The translations under genes and the position numbers were made by a program. From Chlorogloeopsis fritschii PCC 6912 (lineage in GTDB: Bacteria > Cyanobacteriota > Cyanobacteriia > Cyanobacteriales > Nostocaceae): a stretch of 64,000 bases of DNA. The stretch is from the NCBI RefSeq assembly GCF_000317285.1, contig NZ_AJLN01000047.1, positions 62,001 through 126,000 of the forward strand. The letters run 5' to 3'. The notes under the pieces were generated by a model. That model did not search any database and had not been told where the DNA came from. It saw only the letters and a program-made list of their open reading frames with translations. Shown here in pieces: positions 35,051-43,636 of this stretch. The first letter of the stretch is position 1. Every line of letters starts with the position of its first letter.

Positions 35051-36937
35051 TCACGTTCCTAACATCTGCAAGTTGTGTAAAGTTGCATAAAGCCCTCCTT
35101 GTTGGAGTAACTCTTCATGGCTTCCTTGTTCGATTAATTCACCACGTTTGAGTACGAAAATTCGATCCACATTGCGAATTGTGGATAGGCGGTGAGCGAT
35201 AATAATTGCAGTACGTCCCACCAATAGCTTGTTTAAAGCTTGTTGAATCAAAGCTTCTGTTCCCACATCTAAACTGGCTGTTGCTTCATCTAGTACTAGA
35301 ATTTGGGGATTACGAATAGTTGCACGGGCAAAGGCTAAAAGTTGCTTTTGACCGCTGGAAATATTGGTACCTCGTTCTCTTAGTTGTGTGTGGTATCCTC
35401 TGGGAAGTTGTTCTATAAACTGGGCGATATTAGTTCTCTGCGCTGCTTTTTGAATTTCCTCAAACGTGTATCCATCTCCTAAGGTAATGTTGCTTTTAAC
35501 ATCACCAGCAAATAAAAATGCCTCTTGTAAAATAACTGCCATATAACGGCGCAATTCTGCTTGAGGTAGTTCCCGAATATCAATGCCATCAACAAGGATA
35601 CGCCCTTTGCTGGGTTCATAGAGACGGCATAAAAGGCGAATAATTGTACTTTTTCCTGCGCCAGTAGGCCCCACTAATGCTACTTTCTCACCAGGATGAA
35701 TTGTAAAAGTTAAATCTTTAATTACGTATTCGTCATCATTTTTGTATGAGAACCATACGTGTTCAAATTTAATTTCTCCTAACTGTGGTTTAGTATTTTG
35801 TTCGGAGGAGTCAAGATTTTCTTCAATTTCGTCAATATATCCAAATTGAGAATCAAAAATTGAGATTCTAGGATTGGCGCGATCGCGTATTTCTATCGGT
35901 TCATCTAAAATATCAATTACGCGCTCAATTGCCGTGAAACCAGCTTGAATTACCGTAAATTTTTCTGCAAACTGCTGTAGAGGTTGGAATAATCTTTCCG
36001 CATACAAAATGAATGCAGATAAAATTCCAAATGTCAAGTTTTTTTGTAATAGTAAATAACCGCCAACTAAAAGAACAAGTGCGATCGCAACCAAAGCCAC
36101 CCATTCTAGGGTTGCAGAAACCGCAGACTCATTGAAGATAGTTTTGTCTACTTCTTTGATGTAACGCTGATTTGTCTTGCGAAACAATTCGGCATTAAAT
36201 TTTTCTCGCCGAAATAATTGCACGACATTGATACCAACAATATTTTCTTGCAACTGGGAATTGAGCGCTGAAAGTTCTTCCCTGGCTTTGTAATTAGCAC
36301 TACGATACTGCTGCTGAAAGTAAATAATTAATGCCGATACTGGTATGAGCATCGCGAGCAATAACAAAGCGAGTTCCCAGCGGATCGAAAACATAAAACC
36401 GAGAATCACCAGCATGGAAAACAAATCTGACACAATGCCGACTGCCCCAGTGGAAAATACATCTCCTAGTACTTCCACATCGCTGGTAAGTCTAGTAATT
36501 AACTTACCAACAGGTGTACGGTCAAAAAAGCGTACTGCCAGAGATGTGACGTGCTTGAACAAGTCTTGGCGAATTTCGGCGGTAATTTGTTGTCCGATTT
36601 TCTGTACTAAATAACCCTGAAAGCCTGTAAAAATTAATCGGATAGATACCGTTACTACTAACAATGCTTCCAAGATATGCAGAGCTTGCCAAAAGGGAAG
36701 ATTGCGGAGTAATGCGAAAGTACTTGGTTCTTGACGAATCAGGGAAATTACCTGTCCAATTAAAAATGGTTGGACAGCATTAGCTATGGACATCGGCACA
36801 AGCAACAACATTGCCAGTGCCAGTGATTTTTTGTGACGACGGGCATAGGGTGCTAGACGTAAAAATAACCGCCAATCGTTTTCACGCCGACGGTACTCTG
36901 TGTGAGATTTTGTTTGCGGCTTGGTAATGCTGGTCAT
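35051..36937 (-). CDS. ABC exporter, fused permease and ATPase
   Basis: Half-transporter of the MsbA/MdlB type working as a dimer. Six membrane helices are in residues about 30-340 (FLRLAPYARRHKKSLALAML onward) and an ATPase domain in about 375-625. Walker A is LVGPTGAGKST, the signature is ISSGQKQLLAFARA, Walker B is ILVLDEATASLD, and the H-loop is IIAHRLSTIR. The signature serine (ISSGQ) is intact, so it should hydrolyse ATP. The substrate is unknown; lipids, peptides and drugs are exported by relatives. An acidic insert of about 25 residues (SIFDSQFGYIDEIEENLDSS and onward) precedes the ATPase domain. Confidence 0.92.
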   Translation of the reverse strand: MTSITKPQTKSHTEYRRRENDWRLFLRLAPYARRHKKSLALAMLLLVPMSIANAVQPFLIGQVISLIRQEPSTFALLRNLPFWQALHILEALLVVTVSIRLIFTGFQGYLVQKIGQQITAEIRQDLFKHVTSLAVRFFDRTPVGKLITRLTSDVEVLGDVFSTGAVGIVSDLFSMLVILGFMFSIRWELALLLLAMLIPVSALIIYFQQQYRSANYKAREELSALNSQLQENIVGINVVQLFRREKFNAELFRKTNQRYIKEVDKTIFNESAVSATLEWVALVAIALVLLVGGYLLLQKNLTFGILSAFILYAERLFQPLQQFAEKFTVIQAGFTAIERVIDILDEPIEIRDRANPRISIFDSQFGYIDEIEENLDSSEQNTKPQLGEIKFEHVWFSYKNDDEYVIKDLTFTIHPGEKVALVGPTGAGKSTIIRLLCRLYEPSKGRILVDGIDIRELPQAELRRYMAVILQEAFLFAGDVKSNITLGDGYTFEEIQKAAQRTNIAQFIEQLPRGYHTQLRERGTNISSGQKQLLAFARATIRNPQILVLDEATASLDVGTEALIQQALNKLLVGRTAIIIAHRLSTIRNVDRIFVLKRGELIEQGSHEELLQQGGLYATLHNLQMLGT

Positions 36938-37329
36938 AAAGAAATTATATTAATTTTTACAATCAGAAAAACACACTCGGTAAATTGGTGTTTACTTTCC
37001 TACCCAGCTTCTATCCAGAAATTAAAGTTAATCCTGTAGTTTAGACATTTTGAGAGAGGCGATCGCCAGTAGTTGCGTTTACCTTGGGGTTTATCTTCCC
37101 AACTACAACCGAGTTGTTACTGACACTCTCAATTCCTGTTAATTTTTTCTCGCTCGTGATGCGCTTTGCCTATATTTATACCAATTTGAAAAATGATGGC
37201 AACAGATGTATTTATACAATCCAGATGCACGAAAGTGATTCTCAATCCAAAATGGTATTAGATGTTTGATGTGAATTAAAATGGCAAACAAAAATCATAT
37301 TTTAAAAATCGACCACTGTCTTGGAAAGC

Positions 37330-37460
37330 TTTGAGCCTCGCTCCGCGTAGACGCCCGAAGGGCGGCTTCTCGTAGAGTGGAGCTACGCTAACGGAGGAAA
37401 CCTCCGCACCCTACCCTACGGGAACGCCTTACGGCGAACGGGAAGCCGCCTTCGGCGTCT
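37330..37460. repeat. GC-rich palindromic repeat cluster
   Basis: A GC-rich island in AT-rich sequence, with GAGCCTCGCTCCGCGTAGAC, CGCCCGAAGGGCGG, CGGAGGAAACCTCCG and AAGCCGCCTTCGGCG forming several small hairpins. It is a REP-like cyanobacterial repeat. It lies in the 754 bases between the ABC exporter and mltA, where no gene is seen. Confidence 0.7.
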
Positions 37461-37480
37461 ACAAACTTTCCGCAGATGAA

Positions 37481-37529
37481 CACAGATAAACACAGATAAT
37501 TTATCCGTGTGCATCTGTGTTTATCTGTG
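37481..37529. repeat. 17-base-arm inverted repeat
   Basis: CACAGATAAACACAGAT (37481-37497) and ATCTGTGTTTATCTGTG (37513-37529) are perfect inverted repeats around a 15-base loop. Related degenerate copies of CACAGATA/ATCTGTG sequence are at about 40499-40557. Confidence 0.8.
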
Positions 37530-37691
37530 GGCGTTATCATCATAAACTTGGATTTTGCAATCAATCTATGATTTGCTGCGACTCAAGGTGAGTTCGGCTA
37601 ATTCACGTTTACAAGTGTATAAACTTACATCTGTCACGTCTCTACAAAGCTTGAAATAGATTTGATATACCAATGAATACCCAACTATACT

Positions 37692-38966
37692 GTGATACAG
37701 AACCTTCTAAGTAATATTACTATCAGTCTTTGCGTAGTTCCCTTGGTTGTGCTAGTGCCAATACTATCATTTGAGTCGAGAGAACTCAGTCCACCAGAAT
37801 GTAGAGTACAAAAGTGGCAATTACCTGTACCCTTATCAACCCAAAATCAGACAGCACCACCGCCACTGCTACCCCTACAAAACTCGCCGTTGTTTTGTTG
37901 TGAAGGTGATACATCTTGCTTGGATCGACAGATTTGGGGCGAAGATAGTCAACCCTCAGACAAAAAGGCACTCATAGCAGCAATTGATCGCAGTTTGCAG
38001 TACTTACAAACCAGCAGGGCTGAAGCTGCCTATCAAAGGTATCAAATAGCTGAAATTGGGCGTCCACACGTTATCAAAAGTTTAAAACGATTCCGCCAAT
38101 TATTACTCAAATCTAATTCTGCTGCTGAGTTGAATGCAGCGATCGCACGGGAGTTTGATTTTTATCAGTCTGTTGGCAGCGATGCAAAAGGAACGGTTTT
38201 GTTTACCGCCTACTTTGAACCGCTCTATTATGCCAGTCGCATTCCCACAGCCGAGTATCGCTATCCCGTCTACCGTTTGCCTCCCGATTTAAACTCCTGG
38301 CAAAAGCCCCATCCCACCCGCTTGGAGTTAGAGGGGGCAGATGGTTTGCAAGGCTCACAAGGTAAACTGCGGGGATTGGAGTTGTTTTGGTTTCGCGATC
38401 GCCTAGAACCGTATATCATTCAAATTCAAGGTTCGGCAAGACTTCAGTTACCCGACGGCACCCAGACAACAATAGGCTATGCCGGAAATACCGCTTACAA
38501 CTACAAAAGCATTGGACGCGAACTAGCAAATGATAGCAAACTACCCTTGGAAGAAGTGACAATGCCAAAAATATTGGACTACTTTCAAAAGTATCCCCAA
38601 GAGTTAAACGTTTATATTCCACGCGATCCCAGTTTTGTATTTTTTCAAGAAAAATATGGTGCGCCAGCCCAAGGTTCCATCAATGTGCCGCTGACAGCAG
38701 AACGTTCTATTGCCACAGATAAATCCTTAATGCCTCCTGGTGCTTTAGCCATCATTCGCGCTCCTTTCCCATTTGTTGATAGTAACGGCAAAACAGAACA
38801 CCGCATTGTCAGTCGTTATGTTCTCGATCAAGATACAGGAGGCGCGATTAAAGGCGCGGGAAGGGTAGACTACTTTTTAGGTACTGGTAAACAAGCAGGC
38901 GATCGCGCTGGTGTCACAGTTAGCTACGGACAACTTTATTATTTGCTGCTTAAGCCTGCATCATAA
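37692..38966 (+). CDS. mltA: Membrane-bound lytic murein transglycosylase A
   Basis: Lytic transglycosylase that cleaves the murein glycan to 1,6-anhydromuropeptides. The MltA domain is visible around VLFTAYFEPLYYASR and the following GYAGNTAYNYKSIGRELAND segment. The C-terminal 3D domain follows (VLDQDTGGAIKGAGRVDYFLGTG) with its catalytic aspartates. The chosen start is a GTG; the first 25 residues are hydrophobic (ITISLCVVPLVVLVPILSF) and act as a signal peptide. It has no lipobox, unlike the E. coli lipoprotein. The length of 424 is normal. Confidence 0.92.
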   Translation: MIQNLLSNITISLCVVPLVVLVPILSFESRELSPPECRVQKWQLPVPLSTQNQTAPPPLLPLQNSPLFCCEGDTSCLDRQIWGEDSQPSDKKALIAAIDRSLQYLQTSRAEAAYQRYQIAEIGRPHVIKSLKRFRQLLLKSNSAAELNAAIAREFDFYQSVGSDAKGTVLFTAYFEPLYYASRIPTAEYRYPVYRLPPDLNSWQKPHPTRLELEGADGLQGSQGKLRGLELFWFRDRLEPYIIQIQGSARLQLPDGTQTTIGYAGNTAYNYKSIGRELANDSKLPLEEVTMPKILDYFQKYPQELNVYIPRDPSFVFFQEKYGAPAQGSINVPLTAERSIATDKSLMPPGALAIIRAPFPFVDSNGKTEHRIVSRYVLDQDTGGAIKGAGRVDYFLGTGKQAGDRAGVTVSYGQLYYLLLKPAS

Positions 38967-39125
38967 TTTGTAGATAAAAATGTAAAAGCTTTGTAAAATA
39001 AATCTTCTAGCCGTGCAATAAGGTTATTCTTATTTGCGAATTTAGGCTAAGGATGTGGTGTAGAGGTGAGTAAATTTGAGCAATGTGCTCATAAATTCCA
39101 GTTTTCTATTAAATTTTGAAAAAAT

Positions 39126-40460
39126 ATGCAAGCCAATCGCAGCATTTATGAAGTAGCCATCATCGGTGGTGGAATCTCTGGAACTGCATTACTGTACAGC
39201 TTAAGCAATTACACCAACATCAAGCGAATTGTTTTGATTGAAAAAAACCCAGAAGTAGCTTTGGGAAATTCTCATAAAACAAGCAATAGCCAAACTCTTC
39301 ATTTTGGAGATATAGAGACTAACTATACCTTAGAAAAAGCTCAAAAAGTTAAACGAGCTGCCACTTTGGTAAAAAATTATCTTTTGAAAAACGACTCCCA
39401 GCAAGAAACCTACAGCCGATATCAAAAAATGGTTCTTGCCATAGGAAAAGAACAAGTTCAAGAACTACAAAATAGGTACCAAGAATTTAAATCTTTATTT
39501 CCTCAATTAAAATTGCTACCCAAAGATGAAATAGATTTTCTTGAACCTAAGGTAGTGAAAGATAGAGATACTGAAGAAGAGATTCTAGCTCTATTTAGTG
39601 AAGAAGGTTATACAATAGATTTTCAAAAGCTAGCCCAATCATTTCTCCACAAGTCAATTAATAACTCTCAAAAAACTATTGATTTAATGATGGAGACAAA
39701 AGTAAAAAGTCTGAGAAAAGAAGGAGAACTATACTACATTCAGACTGATAAAGAAGAGATTACCGCTAGAGTTGTTGTTTTTATGACTGGGGCGTATAGT
39801 TTGTTATTTGCGAAATCTCTAGGCTATGGTAAAAATTATGCCCTTCTAAATGTAGCTGGAAGTTTTTATTTGGCACCAGGTGTTTTAAACGGTAAAGTCT
39901 ATACAGTACAGCTAAAAGAAATTCCTTTTGCAGCTATTCACGGAGATGCAGAAGTACACGATCAAAGCAAAACTAGATTTGGCCCTACTGCCAAAGTTAC
40001 TCCTGTTTTAGAGCCGTATAAATACACAACTATTTTTGATTATTTAAAAACGGCTGGAATCAGTATCAATGCTTTAATGAGCTTTTTGAGAATTCTTTCC
40101 GAAAAAGCAATATTTAAATATATTGTCAAAAATTATCTTTATGACATTCCCATTATTGGCAAAAGACTATTTTTAAAAGAAGTTCAGAGAATTGTTCCTT
40201 CACTAAGAATAAATGATATTCAAATTGCTAAAGGTTATGGAGGAATCAGACCCCAAATTGTTAATCTTAATACCAAACGTCTTGAGCTTGGCGAAGCCAA
40301 AATAATTGGAGAAAATATATTATTTAACATCACACCTTCCCCTGGAGCTTCAACCTGTTTACAGAATGCTGAATATGATACTGAAAAAATCATCTCGTTC
40401 TTGGGTACCGAATATAAATTTGACAAACAGCAATTCTTAACAGATTTAGGGGATGATTAA
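39126..40460 (+). CDS. FAD-dependent oxidoreductase, Mqo-like
   Basis: A 444-residue FAD-binding oxidoreductase. The dinucleotide motif is AIIGGGISGTALLYSLS at the N-terminus, and the flavin-site segment NSHKTSNSQTLHFGDIETNY with the following TLEKA is reminiscent of malate:quinone oxidoreductases. The substrate is not certain: Mqo-like proteins oxidise malate or other 2-hydroxyacids and pass electrons to quinone. AT-rich codon use (many AAA, GAA, ATA) differs from neighbours such as mltA, hinting at horizontal transfer. There is no operon partner. Confidence 0.7.
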   Translation: MQANRSIYEVAIIGGGISGTALLYSLSNYTNIKRIVLIEKNPEVALGNSHKTSNSQTLHFGDIETNYTLEKAQKVKRAATLVKNYLLKNDSQQETYSRYQKMVLAIGKEQVQELQNRYQEFKSLFPQLKLLPKDEIDFLEPKVVKDRDTEEEILALFSEEGYTIDFQKLAQSFLHKSINNSQKTIDLMMETKVKSLRKEGELYYIQTDKEEITARVVVFMTGAYSLLFAKSLGYGKNYALLNVAGSFYLAPGVLNGKVYTVQLKEIPFAAIHGDAEVHDQSKTRFGPTAKVTPVLEPYKYTTIFDYLKTAGISINALMSFLRILSEKAIFKYIVKNYLYDIPIIGKRLFLKEVQRIVPSLRINDIQIAKGYGGIRPQIVNLNTKRLELGEAKIIGENILFNITPSPGASTCLQNAEYDTEKIISFLGTEYKFDKQQFLTDLGDD

Positions 40461-40498
40461 GAACAACACAGAACGCATAATATTTGGTTAATTACAAC

Positions 40499-40557
40499 CA
40501 CAGATAGATACCGATAAACATAGATTTTATCTGTGTCCATCTGTGTCCATCCGTGGT
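40499..40557. repeat. CACAGATA-type degenerate repeat
   Basis: CACAGATAGATACCGATAAA and TATCTGTGTCCATCTGTGTC relate to the 17-base-arm repeat near 37.5 kb but have lost perfect pairing. They lie after the Mqo-like gene. Confidence 0.55.
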
Positions 40558-40678
40558 CGAATTGTTTGAAAATAGAATGAGTGCAAGAAGTTTGATGCAC
40601 AAATTTAGTCTTGTTACTAGTTGCTTTAATTGACATCTTGCAGCTGTTGCAACAGCCACCAGGCAGCAACCCACCACC

Positions 40679-40726
40679 CTTGTTACCAGGTTCAACCTGG
40701 TAACAAGAACTAGAGCCTGTGGCTCT
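40679..40726. repeat. Two-hairpin repeat element, copy 2 (inverted)
   Basis: CTTGTTACCAGGTT-C-AACCTGGTAACAAG (40679-40707), then AGAGCC-TGT-GGCTCT (40712-40726). The hairpins are those of copy 1 in reversed order. The C-G pair of copy 1 at the third stem position is replaced by T-A, keeping the pairing. Confidence 0.85.
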
Positions 40727-40887
40727 TGTTGATCTTGGTGCAAGTTCTTCAGTTAACGCACTGCATGATTGTGGTGCGTTACGGTTAGTTGTTACTCTCT
40801 TAAACCCTCAAATCCTTACATAGCTGTAACACGCCCTACAAAATATTACTATGATAAAGATATATAAGCGCTTTACTAAACTTAATA

Positions 40888-41811
40888 ATGACTGTAACTA
40901 CCCAACAGCAACTAACACAAGACACGTTTGAAAAACTTTTTTGGACTTGGCAAGGTTATAAAATTCAGTACACTGTCATGGGTACTGGAAAACCTTTGAT
41001 TTTAGTTCATGGATTTGGTGCTTGTATCGGACACTGGCGCAAAAACATTCCTGCTTTAGCAAATGCTGGCTATCGTGTATTTGCCCTTGACCTTTTAGGC
41101 TTCGGTGGTTCCGATAAAGCCCCTATTAATTACACTACAGAAGTATGGGTAGAACTGCTCAAAGATTTCTGTTTAGCACATATTCAAGAACCGACTGTAT
41201 TTGTCGGTAACTCCATTGGCGCACTCTTGAGCTTGATAGCAGTGGCGCAACATCCAGAAATTGCCGCAGGTGCTGTGTTGATTAATCCTGCAGGAGGATT
41301 GAGCCATCGTCCCCACGAGTTAAATCCGCCACTGAGAGTCGTGATGACAGCTTTTAATAAGTTGGTTGGGCATCCTATTACCGGAACTTTCGTATTTAAT
41401 CGTATTCGCCAAAAGCACCAAATTCGCCGTACCCTCTACCAGGTTTATCGCAACCGCGAAGCCGTAACAGATGAATTGGTAGATATGCTTTATACTCCCT
41501 CTTGCGAGCCGGGAGCGCAAAAAGTTTTCGCTTCTATTTTAACAGCACCTCCTGGCCCTACTCCTGCTGAAATATTGCCCAAAGTTCAGTGTCCTCTCTT
41601 AGTACTTTGGGGTGCTGATGATCCTTGGACACCAATGACAGGGGCAAATATTTACGTAGAAGCCCAAAAAGGGCCTTTCCAGGGAGAACAAGCACAGGAA
41701 AATGGTAAAGATATTAAAATTGTTCCCATTCCTAATGCTGGGCATTGTCCCCATGATGAAGTGCCAGATGTAGTAAACTCTCAAATCGTGGAGTGGTTGG
41801 CAAATTTATAA
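40888..41811 (+). CDS. Alpha/beta hydrolase, pheophytinase-like
   Basis: Alpha/beta-hydrolase with the oxyanion motif LVHGFGACIGHW, nucleophile elbow GNSIG with Ser109, the acid in LWGADDPWTP, and terminal histidine in NAGHCPHDE. The GNSIG elbow and the block SLIAVAQHPEIAAGAVLINP resemble plant plastid hydrolases of the pheophytinase group. The resemblance does not establish chlorophyll dephytylation, and cyanobacteria have several such hydrolases. Length is 307. There is no adjacent partner gene. Confidence 0.8.
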   Translation: MTVTTQQQLTQDTFEKLFWTWQGYKIQYTVMGTGKPLILVHGFGACIGHWRKNIPALANAGYRVFALDLLGFGGSDKAPINYTTEVWVELLKDFCLAHIQEPTVFVGNSIGALLSLIAVAQHPEIAAGAVLINPAGGLSHRPHELNPPLRVVMTAFNKLVGHPITGTFVFNRIRQKHQIRRTLYQVYRNREAVTDELVDMLYTPSCEPGAQKVFASILTAPPGPTPAEILPKVQCPLLVLWGADDPWTPMTGANIYVEAQKGPFQGEQAQENGKDIKIVPIPNAGHCPHDEVPDVVNSQIVEWLANL

Positions 41812-41978
41812 GCTGATGATGGGTAATGCTTGCGCTCTACCCATCCTACAAATCTTGCTGTCTTCCAGAATTATCTCCATACACGTTAAGCTTGATTAAG
41901 GTAGCAAATTGTTGCACTTCCTAGAGGAATTTCTTCGTTCCTGCTAACTTTGAATTTTCGCTGCTTGAGAAAACCGAA

Positions 41979-42728
41979 ATGCTAGACCGAATTTTTGATT
42001 ACCTTCACTTCCATTTCAGCATTGAGGCTCCTATTGTTTTGCTTGTCTTGATATTTTTGGAGGCAGTGCTATCTGCTGATAATGCGATCGCCTTAGCTGC
42101 GATCGCTCAAGGACTAGAAAACAAAAAACTTGAACAGCAAGCGCTCAATTTGGGTCTAGTAGTCGCTTACGTTTTAAGAATTACCTTGCTTCTGACTGCG
42201 ACTTGGGTGCAACAGTTCTGGCAATTTGAGTTACTAGGTGCAGCTTATCTACTGTGGCTGGTATTTCAACACTTTACCTCAGCAGAAGACGAAGAACATC
42301 ACCATCACGGCCCTCGTTTTAGTAGTTTATTACAAGTAATACCTGTAATTGCTCTGACGGATTTGGCATTTTCTTTGGATAGCGTTACCACAGCGATCGC
42401 AGTTTCTAAAGAAACTTGGCTAGTGTTAACTGGCACTACGATTGGTATTGTTACCCTGCGCTTTATGGCAGGTTTATTTATTCGTTGGTTGGATGAATTT
42501 AAGAATTTAGAAGATGCAGGCTATATCACTGTCGCGTTGGTAGGGTTACGCCTGCTGATTCGGGTGGTAAACGAAGATTTAGTACCACCACAATGGATTA
42601 TGATTAGCGCGATCGCCCTGATTTTAACCTGGGGATTTTCCCAGCGCAACCTTCCAGAATCATTGCCGGAAGCACCAACACCGGAAAAGAGTGAAGTTAA
42701 TGTAGAGGGGCTAGGGACTAGGGACTAG
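41979..42728 (+). CDS. TerC-family membrane protein
   Basis: Integral membrane protein of the TerC/Alx family with about seven helices. The motif FLEAVLSADNAIALAAIAQG near residue 29 carries the conserved acidic pair, and LTDLAFSLDSVTTAIAVS near 130 is the matching second repeat. Relatives export Mn2+ or Ca2+, and the plant homologue is needed for thylakoid biogenesis. The C-terminus (PTPEKSEVNVEGLGTRD) runs into a GGGACTA heptamer array, which supplies the last residues and the stop codon. It converges on ndk. Confidence 0.88.
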   Translation: MLDRIFDYLHFHFSIEAPIVLLVLIFLEAVLSADNAIALAAIAQGLENKKLEQQALNLGLVVAYVLRITLLLTATWVQQFWQFELLGAAYLLWLVFQHFTSAEDEEHHHHGPRFSSLLQVIPVIALTDLAFSLDSVTTAIAVSKETWLVLTGTTIGIVTLRFMAGLFIRWLDEFKNLEDAGYITVALVGLRLLIRVVNEDLVPPQWIMISAIALILTWGFSQRNLPESLPEAPTPEKSEVNVEGLGTRD

Positions 42729-42832
42729 GGACTAGGAATGCTAGAAAGGTTGAAGTAAAAAGGATGAAGGCTAAAATTTTTTATACTTCATACTTTTTCC
42801 TAGCCTCTAGCCTCTAGCCCCTAGCCTCTAAT
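42710..42832. repeat. Opposed heptamer arrays between terC and ndk
   Basis: AGGGACTAGGGACTAGGGAC at the terC end and AGCCTCTAGCCTCTAGCCCC at the ndk end are complementary in type. Between them lies an AAGGATGAAG/CTTCATACTTTTT hairpin. The assembly may act as a bidirectional terminator. Confidence 0.65.
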
Positions 42833-43282
42833 TTACTCGTGCAGCCAAGGCATCAAATGGGGCTGCCAATTGACTAATTCTTCATCTTTAAACCACAAAG
42901 AAATTTCTCGTTGAGCAGTTTCAACTGCATCGGAGCCGTGAATAATATTACGACCGATATTAACGCCAAAATCACCCCGGATTGTTCCTGGTTCTGCCGT
43001 TAAGGGATTTGTCGCACCAATTAGCTTTCTTGCCGCAGCAACAACACCTTCACCTTCCCACACCATCGCTACTACCGGGCCAGAAGTGATAAACTCAACT
43101 AACCCCGAAAAAAATGGTTTTTCCCGGTGAACATCGTAGTGCGCTTCAGCTAATTCCCGGCTCACTTTCAAAAATTTTAAGCCAACTAAGGTAAAGCCTT
43201 TACTTTCAAAGCGGCGGATAATTTCACCAGCTAATTTACGTTGTACACCGTCAGGTTTAATTGCAATAAAAGTGCGTTCCAA
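42833..43282 (-). CDS. ndk: Nucleoside diphosphate kinase
   Basis: Transfers the gamma-phosphate between nucleoside triphosphates and diphosphates. The active-site histidine is in [15 protein letters not shown], and the N-terminal [14 protein letters not shown] is diagnostic. The length of 149 is exact for the family. The start codon is TTG, supported by GAGGAGA five bases before it; an ATG start is not available without losing the first strand. It is transcribed alone and upstream repeats separate it from speA. Confidence 0.96.
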   Translation of the reverse strand: MERTFIAIKPDGVQRKLAGEIIRRFESKGFTLVGLKFLKVSRELAEAHYDVHREKPFFSGLVEFITSGPVVAMVWEGEGVVAAARKLIGATNPLTAEPGTIRGDFGVNIGRNIIHGSDAVETAQREISLWFKDEELVNWQPHLMPWLHE

Positions 43283-43371
43283 AGCTATCTCCTCAAAGCA
43301 GATAAATATTTTTTATGCCTTTAGTTAAAAGTCAAAAGTCCCTGATATAGTTTTTGCCTGTATAAGTACGG

Positions 43372-43427
43372 GCGGGTTTAGAAGATAAATGATCGGTTTG
43401 AGCCGAAAAATCATCAGCAAAACCCGC
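43372..43427 (-). repeat. 56-bp palindromic repeat (copy E, inverted)
   Basis: Minus-strand copy with GCGGGTTTTGCTGATGATTT at one end and TTATCTTCTAAACCCGC at the other, with the middle substituted but length kept at 56. The GC-rich leader (CTGGCTCCGCAACGCGCTGC, then CTCCCCTA) lies on the far side, confirming the composite order seen in copy A. It fills much of the 354 bases between ndk and speA. Confidence 0.85.
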
Positions 43428-43636
43428 ACGGCAATCGCACTCGACGCGCTTAACCCGACGCCAGGTGCTACAAGTCGGCAGAGCGCAAGGGCGCACTGGC
43501 TCCGCAACGCGCTGCCTCCCCTACTAAACAAATGACCAATGACCAATGACTAATGACCAATCACAGAATATCTCACAAATCACCTCCAAAGTATATGTGA
43601 GTTCAAACACGAATGCGTTAAATTGTAAATTCGTGG

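Noticed and set aside
40457-40743. Minus-strand frames of 70 and 83 codons after the Mqo-like gene
   Set aside because: They read through CACAGATA-type repeats and the two-hairpin element and have no domain.
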